The notes below the pieces were generated by a model. It saw nothing but the letters and a program-made list of their open reading frames with translations. It did not search any database and was not told the origin of the DNA. From Catenuloplanes atrovinosus (lineage in GTDB: Bacteria; Actinomycetota; Actinomycetes; Mycobacteriales; Micromonosporaceae): a stretch of DNA of 64,000 nt. Where the stretch lies: positions 1,819,001 through 1,883,000 of the forward strand of contig NZ_JAVDYB010000001.1 of the NCBI RefSeq assembly GCF_031458235.1, given 5' to 3'. The position numbers and the translations under genes are program-made. Of this stretch, positions 9,046 to 18,500 are shown in pieces (position 1 is the stretch's first letter; each line of letters starts with the position of its first letter).

Positions 9046-9736
9046 GCAGCTCGTCGACGCGCGCGGCCGCGGTCAGCATGGCCCGGCCGCGCGCGGTCAG
9101 TCGTTCCCGCCACTGCGCCAGCGAGTCGGCCAGCGCCTCCGTGCCGCCGGACGCGCGGACCCGCGCCGCGACCGTGGCGATGTGGTCCAGCCGGTAACCG
9201 CCCCGGCGCAGCAGGTGGGCGAGCTGGGCGTCCCGGACGTCGTCCGCGCCGTACACGCGCTGGCCGGTCCGGTCCCGGGACGGCGTGAGGATGCCGGCGA
9301 CCTCCCACGTGCGCAGCGTGGCGGGCGTGACGCCGATCCGGTGCGCCAGCTCCCCGATCTGGAGGTTCCCCCGGCCCGGCGGCGGCGTCTCCGCCGCCAC
9401 GGGGACGGCGATCTCCACCGAGTCCAGCGTCTCCCGGTCGCGGAGCAGCAGCGCATGGCCCGCATCGATGGTGCGCAGCGCCGCGTCGATCTCGCCGCGC
9501 ACGATCGCCCGCATGATCGTGCGCGCGGTCGCGTGACCGAACGCCGGGACCAGCGCGAGGAACGCCCGCAGCGCCGCCGCATGCCGCTCCGTGTAGACGC
9601 GGTATCCGCTGGCGGTCCGCGGCGCCGCCGGCAGCACGCCGTCCGCCTCGTAGTTGCGGATCGCCTGGGCGGACAGCCCGTGCTCCCGGGCCAGATCCAC
9701 CGGGCGTTGAGACTTGGACACCATGCTCCCGAGGTC

Positions 9737-9784
9737 GAGGGCTTCAAAGCCTCAATGGGCCCTTCAACGGTACGGTAGAGGTCT
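9737..9784. promoter_or_regulatory. MerR operator and leaderless promoter between regulator and esterase
   Basis: The near-palindrome GAGGGCTTCAAAGCCTC (9737-9753) lies where the -35 of the esterase promoter should be. TACGGT (9771-9776) ends 8 nt before the ATG at 9785, so the esterase mRNA is leaderless. A palindrome overlapping the -35/spacer region is typical of MerR control. Confidence 0.55.
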
Positions 9785-11368
9785 ATGACCTTCGGATTCT
9801 CCCCGCTGTACGCGCTGCTCGACGCCCGCCCGGCCCCGGTGGAGGTGCTCGCGTGCGGCGAGCCCACGCACGGCGAACCGGCGTTCCAGACCCTGCGCAA
9901 CGAACTGCTGTCCGGGCTCGCCGCGCGCGGCTTCCGGTCGGTCGCGCTGGAGACCGACCGCCTCCGGGCCCGGCTCGTCGACGCCTACGTCCGGCTCCGC
10001 ACGGACGCGGACCTGGAGACCGTGCTGGCCGACGGGTTCTCCCACGGCTGGGGCGCGTTCCCCGGCAACCGCGAGCTGGTCGTCCGGCTGCGCGAGCACA
10101 ATCACGGGCTGCCGCCGGAGGAGCGCATCGCGTTCCACGGCTTCGACGCGCCGACCGAGGTGGACTCCGCGCCCAGCCCCCTGCCGTACCTGCTGAGGGC
10201 CTTTGATCTGGTCGGCGACCGGATCGCGGCGAGCCGTGCCGAGATCGAGCGGCTGGCCGGCGACGACGCGCGCTGGTCCCGTCCGGACGCGGTGCTGGAC
10301 CCGGCGAGGTCCCCGGGCACCGGCGCGGACGCGGTCGCGCTGCGCGTCATCGCGGACGACCTGCTCGGCGCGCTCTGGGCCGCGGGCCTGACCGGCGACG
10401 TGCCGGACGCGGAGGCCGCGCTCTGGCTGCTGCGGTACCACGCGCAGGCCGCCGCGCCGCTGGAGCTGGGCGAGCGGGTCACGCGCCTGATCGGGCTCCG
10501 CGACGCCTGGATGGCGCGCAACCTGGCCGACGTCCGCGAGCGGGAGCGGCGGCGCGGCGCCACGCTGGTCCACTCGCACAACGCCCACCTGCAGCGGCAC
10601 GGCGCCTCCTGGGACGCGGCCGGGTGGGAGCGCGGCGACCTGCGGCTGCGGTGGAACCCGGCCGGCCGGATCGCCGCGGACCTGTTCGGCGACCGCTACG
10701 TGTTCCTGGCCGGCAGCCTCGGCGCCAGCGCCGCCCTGGGGCTCGGCGCGCCGGCGGACGGCACGTTCGAGGCCGCGCTCTCCGACGGGCTGAACGTGGA
10801 CGTGACGGCGGGCGACCGCGCGGGCCGCGCCGACGCGGTGCACGGCTACTTCCCCCTCACCGCCGAGCTGATCGCGGACGCGGACGCGATCTGGCACGTG
10901 CGCGGCGCGGGCTTCGACGGCCCCGGCGAGTCCGAGATCGCCGAGCGGATTCGCGCCATGCCGGGCGTCACCGAGTTCGTGGCGGACGAGGCCGCGGGCG
11001 CGCCGCCCGGCAGCAACGGCGACCGGTTCTACTTCGCCGGCGTCGCGCACCGCATGCCGTTCGCCACGATCGTCGCGCACGACACCCCGGGCTTCGACGA
11101 GGACTCGCGACTGGACCGGCCCGGCGTGTTCCGGCTCAACATCGCGCTCGGCCGCGCGGAGTTCGCCCGGCGCTTCGGCTACCCGCCCGCGGAGGCGGCC
11201 GGCCACCGCGCGGGCGTCGACTTCACCCGCGCCGGCGTGATCATGCCGCATCCGGCGTACGCGGTGCAGGGCTGGGCCGCCGTGCTCAACCCGCCGGTCG
11301 CGCTGCTGCCCGAACTGGACGACCTGCTGGACCGCGCGCGGCGCCGCGCCTCCGGGGACCGCCGGTGA
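9785..11368 (+). CDS. Erythromycin esterase-like domain fused to DUF6194
   Basis: 527 residues with two parts. Residues about 1-350 match the erythromycin-esterase (EreA/EreB-like) superfamily: ACGEPTHGE near residue 25-33 supplies the conserved Glu/His pair and HSHNAHLQR near 260 the second His cluster. EreA opens the macrolactone ring, but most genomic members have unknown substrates. Residues about 365-527 match DUF6194 (MPFATIVAHDTPGFDE, RPGVFRLNIALGR, PHPAYAVQGW), normally a separate small protein. Divergent from a tandem-HTH MerR regulator that probably controls it. Possible roles are self-protection or modification of a small molecule; this is inference. Confidence 0.82.
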   Translation: MTFGFSPLYALLDARPAPVEVLACGEPTHGEPAFQTLRNELLSGLAARGFRSVALETDRLRARLVDAYVRLRTDADLETVLADGFSHGWGAFPGNRELVVRLREHNHGLPPEERIAFHGFDAPTEVDSAPSPLPYLLRAFDLVGDRIAASRAEIERLAGDDARWSRPDAVLDPARSPGTGADAVALRVIADDLLGALWAAGLTGDVPDAEAALWLLRYHAQAAAPLELGERVTRLIGLRDAWMARNLADVRERERRRGATLVHSHNAHLQRHGASWDAAGWERGDLRLRWNPAGRIAADLFGDRYVFLAGSLGASAALGLGAPADGTFEAALSDGLNVDVTAGDRAGRADAVHGYFPLTAELIADADAIWHVRGAGFDGPGESEIAERIRAMPGVTEFVADEAAGAPPGSNGDRFYFAGVAHRMPFATIVAHDTPGFDEDSRLDRPGVFRLNIALGRAEFARRFGYPPAEAAGHRAGVDFTRAGVIMPHPAYAVQGWAAVLNPPVALLPELDDLLDRARRRASGDRR

Positions 11369-11418
11369 TCATGAGCCTGTTACGGTGGCCTCCGTCACCC
11401 CGGTGAAAGGTGGTCGCC

Positions 11419-12426
11419 ATGACCGACGTGGAGAGCCCGTTGCGGCCGGTCGAGCCGCCCACCGCGGCCGATCTGGACCACGCCCGGCACGTCGTCGCGG
11501 CCGAGCTGGCCCCCACGCCGCTGATCCGGCTGCCGCTCGACGACCTGGCCGGTGCGGACGTCTACGCCAAGCTCGAGACGCTGCAGCCGACCGGCTCGTT
11601 CAAGGTCCGCGGCGCGCTCGCGGCCGTGTCCGCGGCCGGCGCTGACCAGGCCGGCGTGATCACCGCGTCCGCCGGCAACCACGGGCTCGGCGTCGCCTAC
11701 GCGGCCACCCGGCTCGGCGTTCCCTGCACCATCGTGGTCCCGGCCAACGCGTCGCCGGCGAAGATCGAGGGTCTTCGCCGGCTCGGCGTGGGGCCGGTGC
11801 TGCACGGCGAGTCCTACGACGAGGCCGAGGCGCACGCGCTCACCCTGGCGCGCTCGGGGCCGCCGTTCATCTCCGCCTACAACGACCCGCACGTGATCGC
11901 CGGGCAGGCCACCTGCCTGGAGGAGGTCCGCGAGCAACTGCACGGCGGGTTCACCGTGGTGGTGCCGGTCGGCGGCGGCGGCCTGCTCGCCGGCACGGTG
12001 CTGGCCGCGCACGGCCCGACCCGCGCCGCCGCCTCGCCCTGGTCGTCCGCGGCCGCGCGGATCCGGGTGATCGGCGTCGAGTCGGCCGCGTCCCGCGCGG
12101 TCTCCACCGCCGCCGCGGCCGCCGCGATCACCACGGTCGAGGTCGGCCCCACGCTGGCGGACGGCCTGGCCGGCAACCTGGAGGCCGGGTCTGTCACGCC
12201 GGGGCTGGCCGCGGCGCACGGCGTCGAGTTCGCCGCGGTGGGCGAGGAGCACATCGCCGAGGCGGTACGCCTCCTCGCCACCCGCTGCGGCCTGATCGTC
12301 GAGGGTGCGGGCGCGGTCGGCCTGGCCGCGCTGCTGGCCGGCGAGGTGGAGCCGGCCGGCCCGGTGGTCCTGCTGCTGACCGGGCGCAACATCGCGGCCG
12401 CCGCGCTCTCCGGGCTCATCGTCTGA
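11419..12426 (+). CDS. Threonine/serine dehydratase, PLP-dependent
   Basis: 335-residue fold-type II PLP enzyme. The Schiff-base Lys is in TGSFKVRGA (about residue 57), the phosphate loop is VPVGGGGLLAG, and SAGNHGLGVAY is the conserved Asn-Gly site. It converts L-Thr to 2-oxobutanoate or L-Ser to pyruvate; no C-terminal ACT domain, so it is a catabolic-type enzyme not feedback-inhibited by Ile. ATG 11419 has GAAAGG 8 nt upstream; the GTG at 11410 overlaps that site. The 3' end overlaps the convergent glucanase gene by 11 bp. Confidence 0.9.
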   Translation: MTDVESPLRPVEPPTAADLDHARHVVAAELAPTPLIRLPLDDLAGADVYAKLETLQPTGSFKVRGALAAVSAAGADQAGVITASAGNHGLGVAYAATRLGVPCTIVVPANASPAKIEGLRRLGVGPVLHGESYDEAEAHALTLARSGPPFISAYNDPHVIAGQATCLEEVREQLHGGFTVVVPVGGGGLLAGTVLAAHGPTRAAASPWSSAAARIRVIGVESAASRAVSTAAAAAAITTVEVGPTLADGLAGNLEAGSVTPGLAAAHGVEFAAVGEEHIAEAVRLLATRCGLIVEGAGAVGLAALLAGEVEPAGPVVLLLTGRNIAAAALSGLIV

Positions 12427-13762
12427 AGACGAACCAGTCCACGTTGACGAAGTCGGCGGGCTGGCCGCTGCTGAACGTGAGATAGACCGGGTGCCGGCCG
12501 GTGACCGCGCTGACGTTGCCCGGCACCTCGCGGAAGCTGCTCCAGCCGCCGGTGTCACCGATCGCGAAGCTGCCGATCGGCGCCGCGGTCGGGCTGTCCA
12601 CCCGTACCTCCACCAGGCCGCTCACGCCGCCGCCCGCGCCGGAGGACACCCGCGCCAGGAAGTCGCGGGCCGGCGTGCCGCCGAAGTCCACGTCGTCGTA
12701 GCGGGCCCAGTCGCCGTTCGCGAGGTGGCCGATCTGGTCCGCGCCGGCCACCACGCCGTTCTGCGCGTCGAACGACTCGGCCTGGATCGTGCTGTACGCA
12801 CCGCGGGTGCCGCCGACCGGCGGCGGCGTCGTGCCACCGCCGCCCCGGGTGTAGACCGCCACGTAGTCGACCAGCATGGACGCGCCGGAGACGGTGCTCG
12901 CGGTGGGCGTGGAGTAGCCGGCCACGCCGTTGGGGAACGCGCCGCCCATCGCCACGTTGAGCAGGATGAAGTAGCCCTGGTGGTCGGTCATCTGCGACCA
13001 GTAGGAGCCGATCTGGCTCTGCGAGACCTGGAAGAACTGGACGCCGTCGACGTACCAGCGCAGCAGGTTCGGGCTGACGCTGGTGTCCCACTCGATCGCG
13101 TACGTGTGGAAGTTGCCCTGGCAGGCGCTGTTCGGGCAGGCGCGCGTGGCGCCCAGCCCGGTCGTCTCGTTGCACGGCCCGCCCGGGTTGACGCCGCAGT
13201 GCAGCGTGCCCCACACCTGGTTGAGGCCGTTGACGTTCTCCATGACGTCCAGCTCGCCGATGCCCGGCCAGTTCCAGTAGTTGCCCCGGTACGGCGCGCC
13301 GAGCGCCCAGAACGCGGGCCAGTAGCCGGCCGCGGCCGCGCCGGTCACGTTCGGCATCTGCAGCCGGCCCTCGATCCGGAGCACCCCGCCGGCCGGCGGC
13401 TTGAAGTCCGTCCGCTGCGTCTCGATGCGCGAGCTGGTCCACCGTCCCGCGCTGTCGCGCACCGGCGTGATCCGCAGGTTCCCGTTCCCGTCCAGGCCGA
13501 TGTTCGCGCTGTTCGTGGTGTACGTCTGGATCTCCCCGGTGCCGAACTGGGCCGGCCCGCCCGGATATTGCGTCCCGGTCGTGAAGATCCAGTTGCTGGA
13601 CGAGGGGAGCGCGTTGGCCGCCCCGGCGAAGTCGTCACTCCACTGCAACGTCCACCCGCTCGGCGTCGGCGGCAGCGACGCCCGCGCCTCCGCCGTCACC
13701 GCCACCGTCCCGGCCAGCACCACCGCCGCCAGCCCCGCGGCGACCCTGCGTACCTGCGTCAT
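12416..13762 (-). CDS. Secreted GH16 endo-beta-glucanase with C-terminal CBM6-like module
   Basis: 448-residue precursor with signal peptide (about 1-28). GH16 domain at about 35-310 with the catalytic motif GELDVMENV (Glu170 nucleophile, Asp172, Glu175 acid/base), laminarinase-like, so endo-1,3-(1,3;1,4)-beta-glucan cleavage is likely. A Gly/Thr/Pro linker (GGGGTTPPPVGG) leads to a beta-sandwich module at about 320-448 (YSTIQAESFDAQNGV ... VNVDWFVFRR) of the CBM6/35 kind. GGAGG precedes the ATG. A palindrome GAGAGCGCTCTC 24 bp upstream suggests LacI-type sugar control shared with the LPMO. Confidence 0.93.
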   Translation of the reverse strand: MTQVRRVAAGLAAVVLAGTVAVTAEARASLPPTPSGWTLQWSDDFAGAANALPSSSNWIFTTGTQYPGGPAQFGTGEIQTYTTNSANIGLDGNGNLRITPVRDSAGRWTSSRIETQRTDFKPPAGGVLRIEGRLQMPNVTGAAAAGYWPAFWALGAPYRGNYWNWPGIGELDVMENVNGLNQVWGTLHCGVNPGGPCNETTGLGATRACPNSACQGNFHTYAIEWDTSVSPNLLRWYVDGVQFFQVSQSQIGSYWSQMTDHQGYFILLNVAMGGAFPNGVAGYSTPTASTVSGASMLVDYVAVYTRGGGGTTPPPVGGTRGAYSTIQAESFDAQNGVVAGADQIGHLANGDWARYDDVDFGGTPARDFLARVSSGAGGGVSGLVEVRVDSPTAAPIGSFAIGDTGGWSSFREVPGNVSAVTGRHPVYLTFSSGQPADFVNVDWFVFRR

Positions 13763-13785
13763 GGGGCACCTCCGAAAGACGCTGC

Positions 13786-13797
13786 GAGAGCGCTCTC
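13786..13797. promoter_or_regulatory. LacI-type operator upstream of the GH16 glucanase
   Basis: GAGAGCGCTCTC, a perfect 12-bp palindrome centred on AGCGCT, lies 24 bp upstream of the glucanase start. It shares its core with the sites at 6428 and 51607. Confidence 0.7.
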
Positions 13798-13881
13798 CCG
13801 TTTCTAGCCCGTCAAACGACGTCTGTCAATCCGTCGTGGCCTTCTCCAGCAGCTCGGCCGCGTTTCGGCGAGAGGGTTCGA

Positions 13882-14019
13882 TGTACCCGCGTCGTCATGG
13901 TGTCCGCGGCGGTCGCGCCGAACGACATCGCGGCCGGGGCCGGCGACTACCTGATCAAGCCGTTCTCGCCGCGCTTCCCGCGCGCCCGGCTGACCGGATC
14001 GCCGTTGTCCCGGGCGTGA
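13882..14019 (+). pseudogene. Fragment of a response-regulator receiver domain
   Basis: The forward frame reads TRVVMVSAAVAPND, then IAAGAGDYLIKPFSPR and a stop at 14017-14019. This is the beta4-alpha4-beta5 end of a CheY-like receiver: VVMVSA strand, AGAGDYLIKPF with the conserved Lys-Pro. The first half with the phosphorylated Asp, and any output domain, are absent, and no start codon or ribosome site precedes it. It is best read as a relic of a deleted two-component regulator. A chance match is possible but the motif spacing is right. Confidence 0.55.
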
Positions 14020-14079
14020 GGGTGACGTGCTCTCGCCGCGCCGGGCGGGCGCGACCTAAGATCTAGCCAGGGGGTGGAG

Positions 14080-14763
14080 ATGGACGGGCGGCACACGCTC
14101 CGGCCGGGCCGCATCGCGGCGCCGGTGCGGCGTCGCGCCGTGCGCCCGTCCGGGCCGGCCGCCGACCTGCGGCGGGTGCACGCCACGCTGATCGCCGGCG
14201 CGGACCGGCGCGTGCACTCGCGCGGCTGCGGGCGCTGGCGCGGGCCCCGGCTGACCCACCTCGGCGCGCGGCACGAGCTGTCCTGGGAGCCGTGCGTCGG
14301 TGACTGCCCGTGGCCGGAGCCGGAGCCGGAGGAGATGCCGCTGGCCACCCGCGGCTCGCGGCTGTCCCGGTGGCTCACACTGGCGCTCCTGATCATGATC
14401 CCGATCGTCTCCTCGCTGTGGAACGTGCTGCGCCCCACCGACGCGGCGGCCACCGCCTGCCCGCCGGGCCAGGTGACCATGGCGGCGGCGGGCGGCGACG
14501 TCAGCGCCTCGCTGGAGCCGAACGGCGCGGCCGGGTCCGTGCTGCTGCGCCTCTGCACCACCGGCGGCGTGATCTCGTCGTGGACCGCCTCGGCCACGCC
14601 GCGGGCCGGCGGGACGGCCGTCCCGTTCCAGGTGGCGCGCGTCGGTGAGGGGACCGCCGTGGGCACGGCCGCGCTGCCGGCCGGGCAGGAGTGGCTGCTC
14701 GCGGTCGAGCTGGTGACGGAGGGCGGCGAGCGGCGCGCGGCCAGTTCGTATATCTCGAGCTGA
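14080..14763 (+). CDS. Single-pass membrane protein of unknown function
   Basis: 227 residues. A basic cytoplasmic N-terminal half (about 1-100) holds Cys/His-containing stretches (HSRGCGRWRG, WEPCVGDCPW) that might bind metal. One membrane segment follows at about 103-120 (LTLALLIMIPIVSSLW), then an outer domain of about 100 residues with two Cys and a beta-rich, Ala/Gly/Thr composition. I do not recognise a family. ATG 14080 follows an AGGGGGTGGAG ribosome site; TAAGAT at 14057 is a plausible -10. Confidence 0.7.
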   Translation: MDGRHTLRPGRIAAPVRRRAVRPSGPAADLRRVHATLIAGADRRVHSRGCGRWRGPRLTHLGARHELSWEPCVGDCPWPEPEPEEMPLATRGSRLSRWLTLALLIMIPIVSSLWNVLRPTDAAATACPPGQVTMAAAGGDVSASLEPNGAAGSVLLRLCTTGGVISSWTASATPRAGGTAVPFQVARVGEGTAVGTAALPAGQEWLLAVELVTEGGERRAASSYISS

Positions 14764-14832
14764 GCGTGACGAACGCGACCCGGCGGCGGGTCGTCGTTCC
14801 GGATCGGGGCCGGTCGCGGCAGGATCGGCGCC

Positions 14833-15399
14833 GTGGATCTGACGGTGATCGTGGGCCCGGTCAAGGGCGGTAAGAGCCTCGAGATGATCAGTTTGCTCTC
14901 GCCGCTGGAGCACGCCGGTGTCCCGCACCGGATATTCCAGTCGAGGCGGCACGGACGCGACACGGAGATCGTCTCCCGGGCCGGCGGCAGCCTGCGTACC
15001 GAGAAGGTGGCGGACCTGCGCGCCGCGCTGGACCGCCCGGTGCAGGTGATCGGCGTGGACGAGGTGCACATGTTCTCCGTCGCCGACGTCGCGGTGCTCG
15101 GCGAGGCGCTGGGCAAGGGCGTCAAGGTGGTGGCGGCCGGCATCGACCTGGACCACCGGGGCGAGCTGTTCGCGCCGATCAGGGCGCTGCTCGAACTCGC
15201 GCCGGAGAAGGTGATCCACCGCCGCGCGGTGTGCGACGTGTGCCGGAGCCTGGACGCGGCGTACACGCAGGTGCTGGAGCACGGCGTACCGATGATCAGG
15301 AAGCTGGCGCCGTCGACCGCGCTGCCGGACGACGGTACGTACACCTACGAGGCCCGCTGCCGCCGCTGCTTCGTGTTTCCGGATCATGACGACCAATAG
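14833..15399 (+). CDS. Thymidine kinase-like P-loop protein
   Basis: 188 residues with the type II thymidine kinase plan: P-loop GPVKGGKS (about residues 8-15), Walker-B-like DEVHMF (about 76-81), and a zinc lasso of two CxxC pairs (CDVC, CRRC) in the C-terminal third. TK phosphorylates thymidine in pyrimidine salvage. The P-loop and lasso differ somewhat from the commonest TK sequences, so a related nucleoside substrate is possible. GTG 14833 is preceded by AGGATCGG; CAGGAT 7 nt upstream could alternatively be a leaderless -10. Confidence 0.75.
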   Translation: MDLTVIVGPVKGGKSLEMISLLSPLEHAGVPHRIFQSRRHGRDTEIVSRAGGSLRTEKVADLRAALDRPVQVIGVDEVHMFSVADVAVLGEALGKGVKVVAAGIDLDHRGELFAPIRALLELAPEKVIHRRAVCDVCRSLDAAYTQVLEHGVPMIRKLAPSTALPDDGTYTYEARCRRCFVFPDHDDQ

Positions 15400-15508
15400 T
15401 TTGATCACGAAAAGGACAAGGCCGCGAACCTTTTGGTGGGCCTCGGCTCTCCTTGAGGACTGAGGGAGGCGAACCCGCGCCGCCCGAGGTGAGGAGTTGA
15501 CGGCGGCG

Positions 15509-18500
15509 ATGAGGCTGGTGGTACGGCGCGCCCGCGCGGCGAGGAGCCTGCTGGTCGCGGCCGTCGCGGCGACGCTGATCGCCACCGCGCTGCTGACGGG
15601 TCTGGCCGGCTACAGCCGGGAGGTCGTCGACGCAGGCGCGCGTGGCGCGGTGTCCGCGGCGGACGGTGACCAGCGCTCGGTGCTGATCCGGGGCGCGGCG
15701 GGCGGCACCGCGGCCGGGCTGGACCAGCGCGACCGGGCGGTACGGGATCGGCTGGCCGGCGGGCTCGGCGGCCGGGAGACCACGGTGTCCGGCGCCGGCT
15801 ACGCGGCCGGCCGGGAGCTCACCGGCGAGACCGGCACGGCGCAGCCCGACGACGACGGCACGGTCTACGCCTCCGTGGTGTTCCTGGACGGCCTGGCGGA
15901 GCACGCCGACCTGGTCGCCGGCGCCTGGCCGGGCCCGGACGGCGTGCAGGCCGCGCTGGCCGAGGACGCCGCGGCCACGCTCGGCGTCACCGTGGGCGAC
16001 ACCGTGCCGATCCTGGACCGGGTCACCACGCGCGTCACCGACGTGACCGTCACCGGCGTGTGGGAGCGGCGCGACCCGGACGACGCGTACTGGCGGCTGG
16101 CGCCGGAACAGTCGTCCACGTACGGCCCGTTCGTGGTCCCGCGCGAGGTCTTCACCCGCGAGTTCCTGGCGAACGCGTCCGCGGCCTGGCTGGTCGAGCC
16201 GGACCTGGACGGTGTCGCGCTGGACGCGCTGCACCGGGTCGCGCGGGACGCGGCCGCGGTCTCCGAGGGGCTGCCGGAGGCGACCGGGCTGAGCAGTTCC
16301 GGGCTGGTCACCTCGGACATCGGCGCGCTCGCGGACCGGCTCGCCACCGCGGACCTGGTCGGCCGGTCCGCGCTGGTCACGCCGATGCTGCTGGTCGTGG
16401 TGCTCAGCGGGTACGCGCTGCTGCTGGTCGCGGGCCTGCTGACCGAGCAGCGCCGGGACGAGACCGCGCTGCTGCGCGCCCGCGGCGCCGCCCGTAACCA
16501 GCTCGCCGGGCTGGCCGCGCGCGAGGCGCTGCTGGTGGTGCTACCCGCCGCGATCGTGGCGCCGCCGCTGGCCACCTGGCTGGTCGGCGCGGCCGGGGAC
16601 CTGCCGCTGCTGCGCGAGGCCGCGATCGACCTGCACCCGGCGATGGACGCGCCGGCCTGGATCGTGGCCGGGCTGGCCGCGCTCGGCTGCGCGCTGGCCA
16701 TGCTGGCGCCCGCGCTGCGCCGCGGCGGTACCTACGCCGGCGAGCTGGCCGCCCGCGCCCGGCCCGCGCGCCGGACCGTGTTCCAGCGGGCGGGCCTGGA
16801 CCTGCTGCTGGTGGCGCTGGCCGTGCTCGGCTGGGTGCAACTGCGGCAGTATTCGTCGCCGCTGGCCGGGACCGGGGCCGGGCTCGGCATCGATCCGCTG
16901 CTGGCGGCCACGCCCACGATCGGCGTGCTCGGCGGCGCGGTGGTCGCGCTGCGGCTGTTGCCGCCGGTGACCCGGCTGGCCGAGCGGCTGGTCGACCGCC
17001 GGCAGTGGATCTCCGCGACGTTCGGCGCCTGGCAGGCCGGCCGCCGCCCGCACGCCGGCCCGGTGCTGCTGCTCACGCTCGCGGTGGCGGTGAGCACGGT
17101 CGCGTGGTGCCTGGCCGGCACGTCCACCCGGTCCGGCACCGACCGGGCCGATCACCAGACCGGCGCGGACCTGCGGCTGGTCGAGCAGGACGGCGTCGCA
17201 CCGGCGGGCCGCCTGCCCGCGATGACCGTGCTGCCCGGTGCCGCGACCGTGCTGCCGGCCTGGCGGGACAGCCTGCGGCTCGGCCCGGAGAACGCGCCCG
17301 GCGACATGATCGCGCTGGACGCCGCCGCCGCGCCGGGCGTGGTGCGGATCCGCGACGACCTGGCCGGCGGCGACCCGGAGCGGCTGTTCGCCGGGCTGGC
17401 CGACGCGCGCCGCACCGCGCCGGTGGTGCCGCTGCCGGCCGACGCGACGCGGCTGACCGGCACGTTCACGGCCGACGGCACGCAGTCGCCGATCCGGACC
17501 ACGGCGATCTACGCGGACGCGCACGGGGCGCTGCTCCGGGCGCCGCTCGGCGAGGTGCCGCCCGGCGGCACCGCGCGGTTCGACGTGGAGATCCCGGCCG
17601 GCGTGGACCGGCTGGCCGGGTTCACGGTCGACTCGGTCGCCGGCGCGGGCTCGTCCCTGGCCTGGTCGCTGGGCGGCCTGGCGGCGGACGGCGCGCCGCT
17701 CGCGCTGCCCGGCGAGTGGCAGGGCACGGACCGGGCCGGCCGGCGCACCGACGTCCGGGCGGGGCCGGACGGGCTGCGCGCGGCGTACGCGATCGGCGGC
17801 GAGAGCTGGCGGATCAGCTCGGTCTCGTTCGCCGTGGTGCCGCGGGTCGCGCAGTCGCCGGCCGTGCCGGTGGTCGGCACGCCGCAGGCGCTCTCCGCGC
17901 TGCGGCTCGACGTGGGCGGGACGACCCGGCTCGCGCTCGGCGGCGCCACCGTCGACGTGGTGGTCACCGGCCGCGCCGACGCGCTGCCCGGCGCCACCCA
18001 GCCGGCCGCGCTGCTGGTCGACCTGCCGTCGCTGAGCTCGGCCGTGTTCACCACCTGGGGCGTGACGCGCACCCCGCAGGAGTGGTGGGTGGCGGCCCGG
18101 CCGGGCGCGCGGGCCGAGGTCGCGGACGCGGCCGCGACGCTGCGCGGACTGACCGTGCTGGACCGGGTCGCGCTCGGCGGGGAGACCGAGTCCGACCCGT
18201 ACGGCGTGGGCGCCCGGGCCGCACTGTTCGCCGCCGCGATCGGCGCGGTGCTGCTGGCCGCGGTCGGCGTGGCGGTGGACGTGCGCGCCACCGGGCGGCG
18301 GCGGCTGACCGAGATGGCGGTGCTGCACACGCTCGGCGTCGGCGCGCGCCAACTGGCCCGGTCGCTGCTGATCGAGCAGGCGTTCCTGGCCGGGCTGGGC
18401 GTGCTGGTCGGGCTGGGCGTCGGCATCGCGGTCGCGGCCACCATGGCGCCGCTGGTGGTGCTGACCCCGTCCGCGGAGCGACCGGTGCCGGAGCCGCTGC

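Larger units (their letters stand above)
13763..14079. other. Intergenic region: operator, receiver-domain remnant, promoter
   Basis: The 317 bp hold the glucanase promoter/operator, a response-regulator remnant at about 13885-14019 (listed separately), and TAAGAT at 14057-14062 followed by a GGGGG-type ribosome site for the gene at 14080. Nothing else is seen. Confidence 0.6.

Noticed and set aside
13401-14066. 221-codon forward frame across the glucanase 5' region
   Set aside because: It is antisense to the glucanase for half its length; only the receiver-like fragment, in another frame, is meaningful.
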